64,000 bases of DNA, taken from the NCBI GenBank assembly GCA_035285595.1, contig JAYKGV010000003.1:1-64000 (forward strand). Reading direction: 5' to 3'. Shown here one piece after another: positions 1 to 8,419 of the stretch. The DNA is from VGJW01 sp035285595 (GTDB taxonomy: Bacteria; Cyanobacteriota; Sericytochromatia; S15B-MN24; VGJW01). The number at the start of each line of letters is the position of its first letter. Position 1 is the first letter of the stretch. The translations under genes were made by a program, and so were the position numbers. Under the pieces are notes generated by a model, which had not been told where the DNA came from, made no database searches, and worked only from the letters and a program-made list of their open reading frames with translations.

Positions 1-479
1 GCGGTCGCCAGACCCAGAAGTACCGAGAAGACCAGAACCTGAAGCAGGTCGCCTCTCGCAGCGGCATCCACGACATTCGAGGGGATGGCGGCCAGCAGGA
101 GATTGTGGCTCTGCTGTCCCTTGGTGACGTGGGTGGAAACGTCCGCGCGAGGCAAGCTGCTTGGGTCCAGGCCTGCACCGGGTTGCAGCACCTGAGCGGC
201 CACCAGCCCCAGTGCCAGGGCAATCGTGGTCACGACCTCGAAATAGAGGAGCGTCCGCAAGCCCAGTGTCCCGACCCGTTTGAGGTCGCCGGCGTCCGCG
301 ATGCCTACGGTGATGGTGGCCACCAGGATGGGTACCACGATCAGCTTGATCAGGTGGATGAAAGCTTCGCCGACAGGCGCGAACCTGAGTGCGGCTTCAG
401 GTGCCAAGGCTCCTGCTAGCGCGCCGACAGCCAAGCCCAACAGGATCCGGGTGGCCAGCCCAGGTTTCGGGAATCTCAC
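1..479 (-). CDS. dicarboxylate/amino acid:cation symporter, N-terminal part (truncated by window edge)
   Basis: Translating the minus strand from a GTG at 479 gives an open frame to base 1. It begins VRFPKPGLATRILLGLAVG and continues through hydrophobic segments with IHLIKLIVVPILVATITVG, then DAGDLKRVG and RTLLYFEVVTTIALALGL. This is the conserved N-terminal part of the DAACS family (GltP/DctA type), inner-membrane carriers that import C4-dicarboxylates or glutamate/aspartate with protons or sodium. Only about 160 of the usual 400-430 residues are inside the window, so substrate specificity cannot be read. The start lies 7 bases after the stop of the upstream lipoprotein gene, so the two are probably cotranscribed. 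The GTG has only a weak Shine-Dalgarno, and the start is inferred from the family N-terminus. Confidence 0.85.
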   Translation of the reverse strand, partial: MRFPKPGLATRILLGLAVGALAGALAPEAALRFAPVGEAFIHLIKLIVVPILVATITVGIADAGDLKRVGTLGLRTLLYFEVVTTIALALGLVAAQVLQPGAGLDPSSLPRADVSTHVTKGQQSHNLLLAAIPSNVVDAAARGDLLQVLVFSVLLGLAT

Positions 480-485
480 CTCGAA

Positions 486-875
486 TCAGTCGCCGATGCT
501 TCCCGACAGGCTGGCGCCCGGAACAGGCGTGAGACTGGGAAAGGGGACCGGAGTCGCGGTGCTAGGCTTGGGCTTTTCGCCATAATCCACGCGACCGAAC
601 AGTGGAGCGGGCGTCACGCTGGCTGTCGGGATCGGTGTCGCTGTGGCCGCCGCGGCGCTGCCAGAGGCCTCGTCTTGCGCATCCGTTTCCTCTGCAGGTA
701 CACAACCCTCTGGACGGACACCTTCATCAGGACAGTCCACCGCTGACGCCGTCGTGCCCGAGGTGCGCAGCAGACCGATGCGGGCCAGCTGGTCAGCCGA
801 GCAACCCCCCATCGAGACGGACAGGAGCAGGAACGATAAGGCCGAAAGAGACCCCTTAGGAAAACGAGCGGTCAA
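486..875 (-). CDS. small lipoprotein with Pro/Thr-rich tail
   Basis: Unrecognised 129-residue protein. I place the start at a TTG because AGAAAGGA sits about 7 bases upstream, and because it gives a clean lipoprotein signal: basic N-terminus (TARFPKG), hydrophobic core (LSALSFLLLSVS) and a lipobox-like MGGC. After the Cys the chain has two further Cys, is low-complexity and rich in Ala, Thr and Pro (repeated ATPxP/TPVP units), and looks like an unstructured surface or periplasmic stalk. No enzymatic motif is visible. It lies directly upstream of the symporter gene. A longer in-frame ATG at 938 would put about 20 residues before the signal peptide and overlap the promoter, so it is unlikely. 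Confidence 0.6.
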   Translation of the reverse strand: MTARFPKGSLSALSFLLLSVSMGGCSADQLARIGLLRTSGTTASAVDCPDEGVRPEGCVPAEETDAQDEASGSAAAATATPIPTASVTPAPLFGRVDYGEKPKPSTATPVPFPSLTPVPGASLSGSIGD

Positions 876-903
876 TGAAGGGTCCTTTCTGGTCGGGTCG
901 GAC

Positions 904-912
904 ACTATACCA
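904..912 (-). promoter_or_regulatory. extended -10 promoter for the lipoprotein/symporter genes
   Basis: On the minus strand this reads TGGTATAGT, an extended -10 (TGn + TATAGT). A start site about 7 bases downstream would leave a leader of about 20 nt containing AGAAAGGA before the TTG at 875. No good -35 is seen. Confidence 0.45.
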
Positions 913-951
913 ATACCCGTAGGTGGCATCACCCCCACACGACGATCAGCC

Positions 952-989
952 CGAACCGGACCGCCACGCTGCCGTGACGGTCCGGTTCG
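952..989 (-). terminator. perfect 12-bp stem-loop after the 996-2129 gene
   Basis: CGAACCGGACCG (952-963) and CGGTCCGGTTCG (978-989) are perfect inverted repeats around a 14-nt loop, starting 7 bases after the stop at 996. The stem is strong enough to stop polymerase or protect a 3' end, but no T-run follows on either strand, so it is not a textbook intrinsic terminator. Confidence 0.5.
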
Positions 990-995
990 AAGACG

Positions 996-2129
996 TCATT
1001 CGACCGCGGGTTCTGCCGCCTCGGGATCTGCCACGGGCACGGCCTCCTTCTCGGCGGGTGCGTCGGTGCTGGAGATCTCGGCCTCGACCTTGTCCGCAGC
1101 CTCATCCACTGCCACCTCGGCCTTCACCTTCTGGCGGGTGTCCGTGACGGTGGCTTTCACCACGCCGTCCGCTCCCACGGACCGCTCGATGTTGACCTTG
1201 CTGCCATCGAAACGCGTGAGGGTGCCTGTTCCGGAAGAGGAGCCATCCGGCTGAACGGTGCGCTCCCACACGATCGACTTTTCCTTGCCGTCCTTGCGGG
1301 TGATGGTCTGCGAGAAGGAGATGTCCTTGCTGCCATCCTCGTTGACCGCGACGGTCCGGATGCTCTTGACAGAGACACCATTCTTGAGCATCCGAGTGCT
1401 TTCGACCTGGCTCGAGAGCAGGTTCTCGGGCTTGACGTCAGCCTCAGAGGTGCCCTTGAAGATCTGCTCGGTCTTGGTGCTGTGGGTACCTCCCTTGTTG
1501 GCCTGTTCGAAGGTAGCTACCACGGCGACCGTGCCGTCCTCGCCTGGAATGACGTCTCTCTTGGCGTTCCTGATGGCTTGTCTCTTGGCGTCCACCTTGC
1601 CCTTGAGCTTGCCGACGCGCTGTTCCGCCAACTGCTTGAGCTTGGCCACCTGAGCGGGATCGCCGGGCTTGCCACGCTTGATCTGGGTCCCAGGCTTCAT
1701 CGGCGGGGGCGGCAGGAAGCCAATCTTGCCTACGAAAGCGGGAGGCCGCTCCATGCCTGCGACAGGGCCCTGGCCGCCCACGAGCGGGCCCTCGGCTTCA
1801 GGACGGGGAGCGTCGCCTCTGGGGGACTCGCCGGTGGCCGTGATGCCCACCATGCCCGGAGGTGGTACGTAGCCCTCGAGCTGCACGCGGTACGCCTGCG
1901 CCGAGCCGGGCTCCATGGCGGCGTATCCTGCGGCCTCGCCGTCGGTCTCTGCGACCAAAGCCGTCACGGTGTCCTGGACCAACGCCGAGCCGATCGTACG
2001 CAGAGACGGCGCCAGCTGGGTCACGGCCTTGCGGGCTCCGTCGGTGACACCGGACAGGCCGTCTGTAGCGCAGCCGGCGGTCGAGAGGGCCAACGTGGCC
2101 GCGACCAGTGCCTTGGGCAGTTTCGACAT
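996..2129 (-). CDS. lipoprotein of unknown function with charged C-terminal half
   Basis: Unrecognised 377-residue lipoprotein. It has a typical signal (MSKLPKALVAATLALSTAGC) with lipobox TAGC. Residues 60-160 are Pro/Gly-rich and low complexity; about 160-200 is a Lys-rich, probably helical segment (KLKQLAEQRVGKLKGKVDAKR). Residues 200-340 hold short beta-rich repeats with DG turns (VNEDGSKDIS, TRKDGKEKS, VQPDGSSSG, TRFDGSKVN) resembling YD/toxin-like beta repeats. The tail is Ala/Glu-rich and acidic. Two adjacent ATGs exist; the second (2129) is better spaced from AGGAGG. It follows the CtpA gene with a 95-bp gap and ends before a strong hairpin, so it could be cotranscribed with ctpA and act in the envelope. 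Confidence 0.65.
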   Translation of the reverse strand: MSKLPKALVAATLALSTAGCATDGLSGVTDGARKAVTQLAPSLRTIGSALVQDTVTALVAETDGEAAGYAAMEPGSAQAYRVQLEGYVPPPGMVGITATGESPRGDAPRPEAEGPLVGGQGPVAGMERPPAFVGKIGFLPPPPMKPGTQIKRGKPGDPAQVAKLKQLAEQRVGKLKGKVDAKRQAIRNAKRDVIPGEDGTVAVVATFEQANKGGTHSTKTEQIFKGTSEADVKPENLLSSQVESTRMLKNGVSVKSIRTVAVNEDGSKDISFSQTITRKDGKEKSIVWERTVQPDGSSSGTGTLTRFDGSKVNIERSVGADGVVKATVTDTRQKVKAEVAVDEAADKVEAEISSTDAPAEKEAVPVADPEAAEPAVE

Positions 2130-2227
2130 CATCTTCCTCCTGCAGGTCCTTGGCCGGACCGGTGGGTGATGAAGTCACCTTACCCCTTGGTGCTTACAGC
2201 TACGCTTTCACAAGGAGCGGAAGCAAG

Positions 2228-3931
2228 CTACTTGCCGATGAGGCCCTGCAGAGGCAGGTGGATGCGCACCGTCACCCCGCCTTGGCTACCTTCGCGACTC
2301 CGGACCTTGAGGTCCTCGGCGCGGAAGGGCAAGCCCATGTGCTGGAGATAGCCGCGGACATAAGCTGCGGTCGTCTCGGCGCGACGGATGGCCACTTCGC
2401 CCTCGCCTGCGTTCGCTTCACCCTCCACCTCGATGTCGAAGTCCTTGTGGGAGGTGATGCGCTGCAGCTGGTCGGTGGTCAGCCCACGGACCTTTCCGGA
2501 AAGGTCCGTCAACAGCCGGGTGACCTGGTCCTCACCGGCTTTCCCTACTTCCAGAAGGCTCGTGACCTTGCCTTCCAAGCGCTGGGTGGCCTCGAGATCG
2601 ACGGAGGTTTGGGCTTCCGCCTCGGCGACCTGTTCGTTGCGCTTTTTCTTGGCGGCGGCCTCGAGTACCGACGCTCTCGACGGGATCCGGATCACCGGGC
2701 CTTGCCCCAGGCGTCCGCGGATGAAGGCCATTGCCTTCTGTAGCTGGGCGTCCTTGGCGTCACGGGCCTTGTCATCGGTGGGATCCGGTTCCGCTTCCTT
2801 CTTGCCGGGCCGTGCCGGCTCCTGCAGCAAGTCAGGTACGATCCCGCGTTTGTTGATGTCGTTGCCACCCGCCGTCAGGTACTTGTTGGTCGTGATGGTC
2901 AGGCCTGCGCCTTCCTCGAGGGGATGTACCGTCTGGACCAGACCCTTGCCAAAGGTCGTGGTGCCGATGAGGGTCCCCACCCCGGCATCTTGAAGGGCGC
3001 CCGCCAGGATCTCGGAGGCCGAGGCCGATCCCCCGTCGACCAGAACGACCAGAGGCTTGCGCTTGTCCCACAGGACCTTGTTGCCCATTCGGCGATCCAT
3101 GCCTTCGGTAGGCAGGACGTCCCGATGTCCTTCGCGGTCGACAATCTGGACGATGGGACCCTTGTCGACGAACATTCGTCCGATGGTCACGGCGTTCGGC
3201 AGGAGGCCGCCCGGATTGCCCCTGAGGTCGAGGATCAAGGCTCGCTTGGAGGTCAGCTGTTGCAGGGCCTCGCGCATCTCACGGTCGGCGGATTCGCTCA
3301 TGAAGGTCGAGAGCCTGATGTAGCCGATATTGTCCGGCAGCGTCCGACTGCGAACGGCCTTCGTGATGATGTTGTCGCGCACGATGGCGATCGTGCGGGG
3401 CTTGGAACCGCCCCGGACGATGACGAGCTTGACGGGCGTGCCCCGCTGGCCACGTATCAGCCCCACCGCCTCGTCTATGGCCATGTCCTTGGTGGACTTG
3501 CCGTCCACGGAGACGATGTGGTCCCCGGCCTTCAGGCCGGCCTTCCACGCCGGTGTTTCCTCGATCGGAGCCACCACCGTCAGCTTCTTGTCCCGCATGC
3601 CTATCTGGATGCCGATGCCAGAGAAGGAACCCTGACGCTCCTCCTGCATGGCCTTGAAGACCTTCGGTTCCATGAAGCGGGTGTAGGGGTCATCCAACGT
3701 TTCGAGCATGCCGCGAATGGCCCCGTACTCGAGCTTGGTCTCGTCGCCGGGAGGAGTGAGGAACTCGCCGCGGACCTTGTTGTAGACCTCGAAGAAGGTC
3801 CGGAAGTCACGGCTCTCTGCCGCCATCACCAACGGGGCGTACCCGGTGCCCAGTCCGAAGGAGCCGGCCATCAGGCCCGCCAGCAGACTCACCCGTCCCA
3901 GTTTGCCCAAGGCTTGCCTTCCAACCTTCAT
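2228..3931 (-). CDS. ctpA: CtpA-type S41 processing protease with C-terminal OmpA-like domain
   Basis: Periplasmic serine protease of the carboxyl-terminal processing family, 567 residues. Order: N-terminal signal or anchor (about 10-37), a helical segment with DDPYTRFM (81-88) typical of S41, PDZ domain (about 105-185), then the S41 core with the catalytic dyad Ser304 (GGSASASEI) and Lys329 (TFGKGLVQT). The Ser-Lys spacing of 25 matches the family. After about 370 comes a Lys/Glu-rich linker and coiled coil (425-480), then residues 490-567 with VEGEANAGEG, RRAETTAAYVRGYL and GLPFRAEDL. That pattern is like the peptidoglycan-binding OmpA C-domain, though divergent. Ordinary CtpA proteins end soon after the core, so the tail is unusual. 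GGGAGGAG lies 9 bases before the ATG. It follows the M23 gene in the same direction. Confidence 0.88.
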   Translation of the reverse strand: MKVGRQALGKLGRVSLLAGLMAGSFGLGTGYAPLVMAAESRDFRTFFEVYNKVRGEFLTPPGDETKLEYGAIRGMLETLDDPYTRFMEPKVFKAMQEERQGSFSGIGIQIGMRDKKLTVVAPIEETPAWKAGLKAGDHIVSVDGKSTKDMAIDEAVGLIRGQRGTPVKLVIVRGGSKPRTIAIVRDNIITKAVRSRTLPDNIGYIRLSTFMSESADREMREALQQLTSKRALILDLRGNPGGLLPNAVTIGRMFVDKGPIVQIVDREGHRDVLPTEGMDRRMGNKVLWDKRKPLVVLVDGGSASASEILAGALQDAGVGTLIGTTTFGKGLVQTVHPLEEGAGLTITTNKYLTAGGNDINKRGIVPDLLQEPARPGKKEAEPDPTDDKARDAKDAQLQKAMAFIRGRLGQGPVIRIPSRASVLEAAAKKKRNEQVAEAEAQTSVDLEATQRLEGKVTSLLEVGKAGEDQVTRLLTDLSGKVRGLTTDQLQRITSHKDFDIEVEGEANAGEGEVAIRRAETTAAYVRGYLQHMGLPFRAEDLKVRSREGSQGGVTVRIHLPLQGLIGK

Positions 3932-4004
3932 GCGCCGCCACTCCTCCCGTCCGTCATTGGCGGATTTCCGCGACGGAACCCCACCGTCATCATATCCCCC
4001 GGCA

Positions 4005-5210
4005 TCACTTCAGGTAACCCGCAGGATTGACGGGAGAACCGTTGCGTCGGACTTCGAAGTGGAGATGGGGACCGGTGGACAGGCCCGTGGAGCCTATCCG
4101 GCCAATGACCTGACCTCGGTTGACCTTCGTCCCTGCCGACACCTCTATGCCGGAGAGGTGGCCGTACAGGGTGGCCAGAGAGGCTCCGTGGTCCAAGATG
4201 ATGACCTTGCCGTACCCGCCATACCAGCCCGAGAAAAGGACCACGCCGGTATCCGCAGCGAACACGGGGCTGCCGATTCGCCCCCCGAAGTCGATGCCAT
4301 GATGAGGGCGAGCCACCCTGTAGACGGGGTGGACACGGCGACCGTAGGGGCTGGTGATGCGTCCCTTGGCCGGCCAGACGAATCGACCGGTTCCCAGGCG
4401 AGGTCGGCTTCGCTGGGCGGCCAGCATGCGCCGGATGAAGGATTCGAGCTCGCGGCTGGTTCGTTCCAGCTGTTCCTCGGCGGCCTCCCAAGCCGCTCGT
4501 TCGCTTCTGATCCTATTGACCAGATCGGCCTGTGATTCTTTCTGTTCCAGTTGCTCTGACTTCTGGGCCGAGATCGAGCGGGTCTGTCTAACGACCTCGC
4601 CGACCAAGTCGTCGTAGCGTTGCTTTTTCTCGTGGATGTCGGCCACCATCCGATCCAGCCGGTCAAGAAGGCGTTGGTCCGTTACGGACACGTGCCGCAG
4701 GTATTGGTAGCGAGTCAGGAAGGCGAAGAGGTCAGGAGCCGTCAAGAGCGCTTCCCAGCGCGGCACGTGCCGGAATTTGTGGATGGTCCGCAGGCGATTC
4801 GAAGCCAAGGCCTGCTCACGAGCGAAGCTGTCCTGAGCGCGACGCAATTCGCCTCGTGTGGCCGAAAGTCGTCGTTGGGCTTTGGTGAGGCGGAATCTCG
4901 AATCCTCGAGTCTGCGGCTGGTGACTTCCACGGCCTGCTGGATTTCCGTCAACCGCCGGACGTGGGTCGTCTCGAGGCGTTTGAGCTCGCGGACCCGACG
5001 ACGGGCCTCCCCCAGGCGCTGTTGGACCATCCGTTGTTGCTGCTGGGCCTGGCTCAGTCCCTTGACTGGCCGACTGGCCGTCCGGACGACGAGAGCAGGA
5101 GGAGCAGGTACTTGCCGACGGTCTCGCGCCACGGCAGGCGAGGTGAACAGTCCGATCAAGGCGCAAAAGCAGACCAGGAGGCGACTACCGTCCCATAGCC
5201 GCTCACGCAT
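4005..5210 (-). CDS. EnvC-like M23 peptidase / murein hydrolase activator
   Basis: A 401-residue exported protein. The start is set at the ATG at 5210, which overlaps the uvrC stop by 8 bases and gives a signal peptide (LLVCFCALIGLFTSPAVARD). A long coiled coil follows (about 55-265, many QQ, RR and LE heptads), then a C-terminal LytM/M23 domain (about 285-401) with WPAKGRITSPYGRR, HHGIDFGGRIGSP and TGPHLHFEVRRNG. The metal-ligand pattern (HxxxD and HLH) looks intact, so it may be an active endopeptidase rather than a degenerate EnvC/NlpD activator; I cannot tell by eye. It lies next to ctpA, and CtpA-type proteases often trim such factors, which suggests a shared role in peptidoglycan turnover or division. 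Confidence 0.87.
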   Translation of the reverse strand: MRERLWDGSRLLVCFCALIGLFTSPAVARDRRQVPAPPALVVRTASRPVKGLSQAQQQQRMVQQRLGEARRRVRELKRLETTHVRRLTEIQQAVEVTSRRLEDSRFRLTKAQRRLSATRGELRRAQDSFAREQALASNRLRTIHKFRHVPRWEALLTAPDLFAFLTRYQYLRHVSVTDQRLLDRLDRMVADIHEKKQRYDDLVGEVVRQTRSISAQKSEQLEQKESQADLVNRIRSERAAWEAAEEQLERTSRELESFIRRMLAAQRSRPRLGTGRFVWPAKGRITSPYGRRVHPVYRVARPHHGIDFGGRIGSPVFAADTGVVLFSGWYGGYGKVIILDHGASLATLYGHLSGIEVSAGTKVNRGQVIGRIGSTGLSTGPHLHFEVRRNGSPVNPAGYLK

Positions 5211-7053
5211 CGGCCGGTCCCCCTGAATGCCGCTCGCCCAGCCGTGCGGAAACCCTTTCGGCCAGCTGACGGGGAATGCCTCCGCGCCGAGCCAATTCAG
5301 CGGGCGCCATACTTCGCATCGCCTCGACCGAACCCAGTCTCTCAAGCAGCTGAGTCCGTCGCCGGGGACCCAGCCCTTCGATTCCTTCGAGCACGCTGCG
5401 GGTTCCTGCCCGAGCCCGGCGCTTGCGGTGCAGCCCCAGGGCGAACCGGTGCGCTTCATCGCGCACGTGCTGGATCAGCAGCCGAGCGGGCGCATCGGCT
5501 GGCAGCAAGACGGGCGTTTCCTGTCCAGGAAGAAAGATGGCCTCGAGGCGTTTGGCGAGGCCGAATATCGGCTGTTCCCCGAGCCCCAGCCCTTCGAGGG
5601 CCCGTACGGCCGCCGCGAGCTGCGCCGGTCCACCGTCGATGAGAATGACGTCAGGCAAGTCGCCTTCTTCGTCGAGGACCCTGCGGTACCTGCGACCCAC
5701 GACCTCTTCCATACCGGCGAAGTCATCCCCGCCACGGGCGCGACGAATCCGGAAATGACGGTACTGATCCGTCCGAGGATGGCCGTCCCGGAAGACCACA
5801 AGTGAAGCCACGGCTTCGGTGCCCTGGGTGTGGGACAGGTCGAAGCCTTCGATGTGCCGCGTCGGTGTGTCCAGGCCCAGTACCCCTGCGAGCGCGGCCA
5901 AGGCCTCCCCGCGATCGTTGGCTGCGGCCACGCGTCGGGCGAGGGCCAGCCGCTCGAGGCCCGTTCGGGCATTGTCTGCTGCCATGTCCAGCAAGGATAC
6001 GCGAGCTCCTCGCTGGGGCACGGCCAATCGGACGCGGCTGCCCCGGATACTCGAGAGCAGTCCACCGAGCGTCTCCACATCCTCAGGAAGGACGGGGACA
6101 AGAATCTCGGGCGGCAAGGCCATGCCTTCGTAGCCTTGTGCCAGAAACGCCGAGAGAATGCTGGCCGTCAAGGTGGCGTCGCCGGGTTCGCCTTCGCCCG
6201 GCAGATCCACGCCGTGTTCACGTCGGCCGATGACCCGCCCGCCACGGACCTGCAAGACCTCGACGCAAGCCATGTCTCGACCGACGGCAACCTGGATGGC
6301 ATCCAGATCTTGGTCCGTGGGGCCCACCACCACCTGGCGAACGGTGACCCTTCGCAGGGCGCTCAAGGTATCCCTGAGGCGGGCCGCCTGTTCGAAGTCC
6401 AGACGTTCGGCCGCCTCGGCCATCTCCTGCTCGAGTCGCGCCTCGAGATCGGTGGAGCGGCCTTCGAGAAACTCCTGCACGCCCAGGACCATCTTGCGGT
6501 AGGTGGCCCGGTCGACCATCCCTTGGCATGGGGCGAGACAGCGACCGATGTCGAAGTTGAGGCAAGGTCGATCGCGGAATGGGGGCTTTCCCTTCTTGCG
6601 CAGCGGAAAGAGGCGGCCGGCCAGATGCAGGGTTGCCCGCATGGCGCCCGCATCCGGGAAGGGCCCGAAGTACCGGGAGCCGTCGGCGTGTCGTCGACGG
6701 ACGACCAGGAGCCGGGGATAATCCTCTGCGAGCGTGAGCTTGAGCCACGGGTAAGTGGCGTCGTCACGCAGCCGAATGTTGAAAAACGGCTGATGCTCCT
6801 TGATAAGGGTGTTCTCGAGATTGAGTGCGTCTTCGGGAGTCGGCGTCTGGACGACTTCGACACTGTGAACCCGGCTGGCCAACACCCTCGTCTTGGCGGA
6901 CTGAGAGGCGTCTTCCCGAAAATAGGACCGGACCCTTTGCCGAAGGTTGACGGCCTTGCCGATGTAGAGCAGCAGCCCCGACGCGTCCCGGAAAAGGTAG
7001 CAGCCGGGCCGGACGGGAAGTTCCGCGAGCTGGGCGGCCAGGATGTCGTGCAT
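5203..7053 (-). CDS. uvrC: UvrC, excinuclease ABC subunit C
   Basis: The dual-incision nuclease of nucleotide excision repair, 616 residues, normal length. The N-terminal GIY-YIG nuclease is clear (GCYLFRDASGLLLYIGKA, about 17-34). It is followed by a Cys-containing segment (RPCLNFDIGRCLAPCQG), the UVR UvrB-binding helix pair (about 205-240, EQEMAEAAERLDFEQAARLRD), the RNase H-like second nuclease with ASLVVFRDG and DVILIDGGPAQL, and the C-terminal helix-hairpin-helix (LEGIEGLGPRRRTQLLERLGS). Its start faces the divergent glycoside hydrolase gene across 49 bp. A consensus -10 only 10 bases upstream suggests a nearly leaderless transcript. Confidence 0.97.
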   Translation of the reverse strand: MHDILAAQLAELPVRPGCYLFRDASGLLLYIGKAVNLRQRVRSYFREDASQSAKTRVLASRVHSVEVVQTPTPEDALNLENTLIKEHQPFFNIRLRDDATYPWLKLTLAEDYPRLLVVRRRHADGSRYFGPFPDAGAMRATLHLAGRLFPLRKKGKPPFRDRPCLNFDIGRCLAPCQGMVDRATYRKMVLGVQEFLEGRSTDLEARLEQEMAEAAERLDFEQAARLRDTLSALRRVTVRQVVVGPTDQDLDAIQVAVGRDMACVEVLQVRGGRVIGRREHGVDLPGEGEPGDATLTASILSAFLAQGYEGMALPPEILVPVLPEDVETLGGLLSSIRGSRVRLAVPQRGARVSLLDMAADNARTGLERLALARRVAAANDRGEALAALAGVLGLDTPTRHIEGFDLSHTQGTEAVASLVVFRDGHPRTDQYRHFRIRRARGGDDFAGMEEVVGRRYRRVLDEEGDLPDVILIDGGPAQLAAAVRALEGLGLGEQPIFGLAKRLEAIFLPGQETPVLLPADAPARLLIQHVRDEAHRFALGLHRKRRARAGTRSVLEGIEGLGPRRRTQLLERLGSVEAMRSMAPAELARRGGIPRQLAERVSARLGERHSGGPADA

Positions 7054-7062
7054 GCGGCCTAC

Positions 7063-7068
7063 ATTATA
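7063..7068 (-). promoter_or_regulatory. -10 element for uvrC, near-leaderless geometry
   Basis: The minus strand reads TATAAT exactly, ending 10 bases before the uvrC ATG at 7053, so transcription would begin 2-4 nt from the start codon. No Shine-Dalgarno fits in between. No convincing -35. Confidence 0.45.
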
Positions 7069-7087
7069 AGGGCCGGTCTTCCTCGGG

Positions 7088-7093
7088 CATAAT
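7088..7093 (+). promoter_or_regulatory. -10 element for the glycoside hydrolase operon
   Basis: CATAAT ends 10 bases before the ATG at 7103, mirroring the divergent uvrC element and again predicting a leader of only a few nucleotides. No clear -35. Confidence 0.35.
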
Positions 7094-7102
7094 GGACGAA
7101 CG

Positions 7103-8419
7103 ATGTTGCAGTGGTCGGTGAACCTGAACCCTGCCCGGCTGTGCCCTGATCTGGACCCTGCCGTTCAGGCCGCTCGCCTTGAACAGCTCCTGCCGAGGTT
7201 ACGTGAACTTGGGGTCCGGATGGTGCGAACGGACCTGCTCTGGCGCCAGCTCCAACCTGTTGACGGACCTCTCGATGCGGCGGCTTCCGCCTTTTATCGC
7301 CATTTCCTGTCCCGGCTTCGCGAGGAGGGTTTCGGCGTCTGGGCCATCCTCTATAATCCGCCCGACTGGGCGATGGAGCGTGCAGCGAGGGATCCTGCGG
7401 CCTACATTGATGCGTGGAGCCGGTATCTCGAGGGGGTCCGTACGGTGTGCGAAGATTCCGTCACCGTGTGGCAGGTATGGAACGAGCCCAACAATTGGCT
7501 TGCGGCCACCAAGGGGGATGCGGCACTTTTCGCGACGCGACGAGTCAGCCTGCGTGGTCGTGAGGTCGACGTGCCGACCGAGGTGCGCTGGCCTCTTCTC
7601 GAGGGCATGCATCGGACCGCTCGACGTGTGCTGGGACACGATGCCCGTCTCGCGGTCAATATCCTGGCCGACATCGGACACCTCGTGCCGCTCGAATTGC
7701 CGGCGTGGGCCACGTGGGAGGGCTTTCTCGAGGCCTATATGGCTCGATGCGGCGACTGGGTGGACATCATTGGTCTCGATCACTATCCCGACACGTGGAT
7801 CCCGGGCCTGGGGCCGTTGTCCTGGCGTCCGCTCGACCAGTTGCGTGCGATGGTCTCGGATCCGCGTTCGGCGTGTTGGGGCAAGGCGGTCTGTGTTGCC
7901 GAGACAGGCTACGCCAGCTGCGGGCCCGTGCGATTGCCGTGGGGCGGCGCGATGTTCCAGGATGCCCATGACGAGGATGCGATGGCGCGCTGGCTTGCCT
8001 TGGCCGTGCCCAGGCTGGCGCGGCTGGCGGGACCTGCCGCCCTGCCTGATCAGGATTTGCACGTCGTCAATCTCTACGAGCTGGTCGACCCCCCTCGTCC
8101 GATTGCCCTCGAGGGCTTGGTGGCCATTGAGAACCATTTCGGTCTGCTTCGTGCAGACGGGACTCCGAAGCCTGCTTTTCACGTCTTCCGCGACGTGATG
8201 CATGCAGACGCGGAGCCGGAAGGATCCGCTCCCCCCTTGGGTAGCGGGCCCCTGCGATGGATGGCCGACGCCTCGCACGCCAGCCGGGACCTTCATCGCA
8301 AGGTGCAGCCCGTCGTGCGGGACGTGGGGCAGTGGCTGGCGCCTCGGCTCGATCGGCATGATCGTTGGATTGCGGGTTTCGGGGCGGCACTATGGCTTTG
8401 GCGCAGGTGGCGAGGATGA
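7103..8419 (+). CDS. clan-A glycoside hydrolase-like TIM-barrel protein
   Basis: A 438-residue protein with hallmarks of clan GH-A (GH39/GH5-like): an early strand LRELGVRMVRTDLLW, the acid/base motif WQVWNEPNNW (Glu128) and the nucleophile motif CVAETGYAS (Glu267), separated by about 140 residues as usual. No signal peptide is visible. The C-terminus has a Trp/Arg-rich short hydrophobic segment (WIAGFGAALWLWRRWRG) that could rest on a membrane. The closest guess is a cytoplasmic or membrane-associated beta-glycosidase acting on an unknown glycan; family membership needs a profile search. The stop overlaps the ATG of the ABC ATPase gene (ATGA), so it is cotranscribed with an exporter. Confidence 0.75.
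   Translation: MLQWSVNLNPARLCPDLDPAVQAARLEQLLPRLRELGVRMVRTDLLWRQLQPVDGPLDAAASAFYRHFLSRLREEGFGVWAILYNPPDWAMERAARDPAAYIDAWSRYLEGVRTVCEDSVTVWQVWNEPNNWLAATKGDAALFATRRVSLRGREVDVPTEVRWPLLEGMHRTARRVLGHDARLAVNILADIGHLVPLELPAWATWEGFLEAYMARCGDWVDIIGLDHYPDTWIPGLGPLSWRPLDQLRAMVSDPRSACWGKAVCVAETGYASCGPVRLPWGGAMFQDAHDEDAMARWLALAVPRLARLAGPAALPDQDLHVVNLYELVDPPRPIALEGLVAIENHFGLLRADGTPKPAFHVFRDVMHADAEPEGSAPPLGSGPLRWMADASHASRDLHRKVQPVVRDVGQWLAPRLDRHDRWIAGFGAALWLWRRWRG

Noticed and set aside
5830..7092. Plus-strand open frame of 420 codons opposite uvrC
   Set aside because: uvrC has complete domains; the opposite frame has no motif and no ribosome-binding site.
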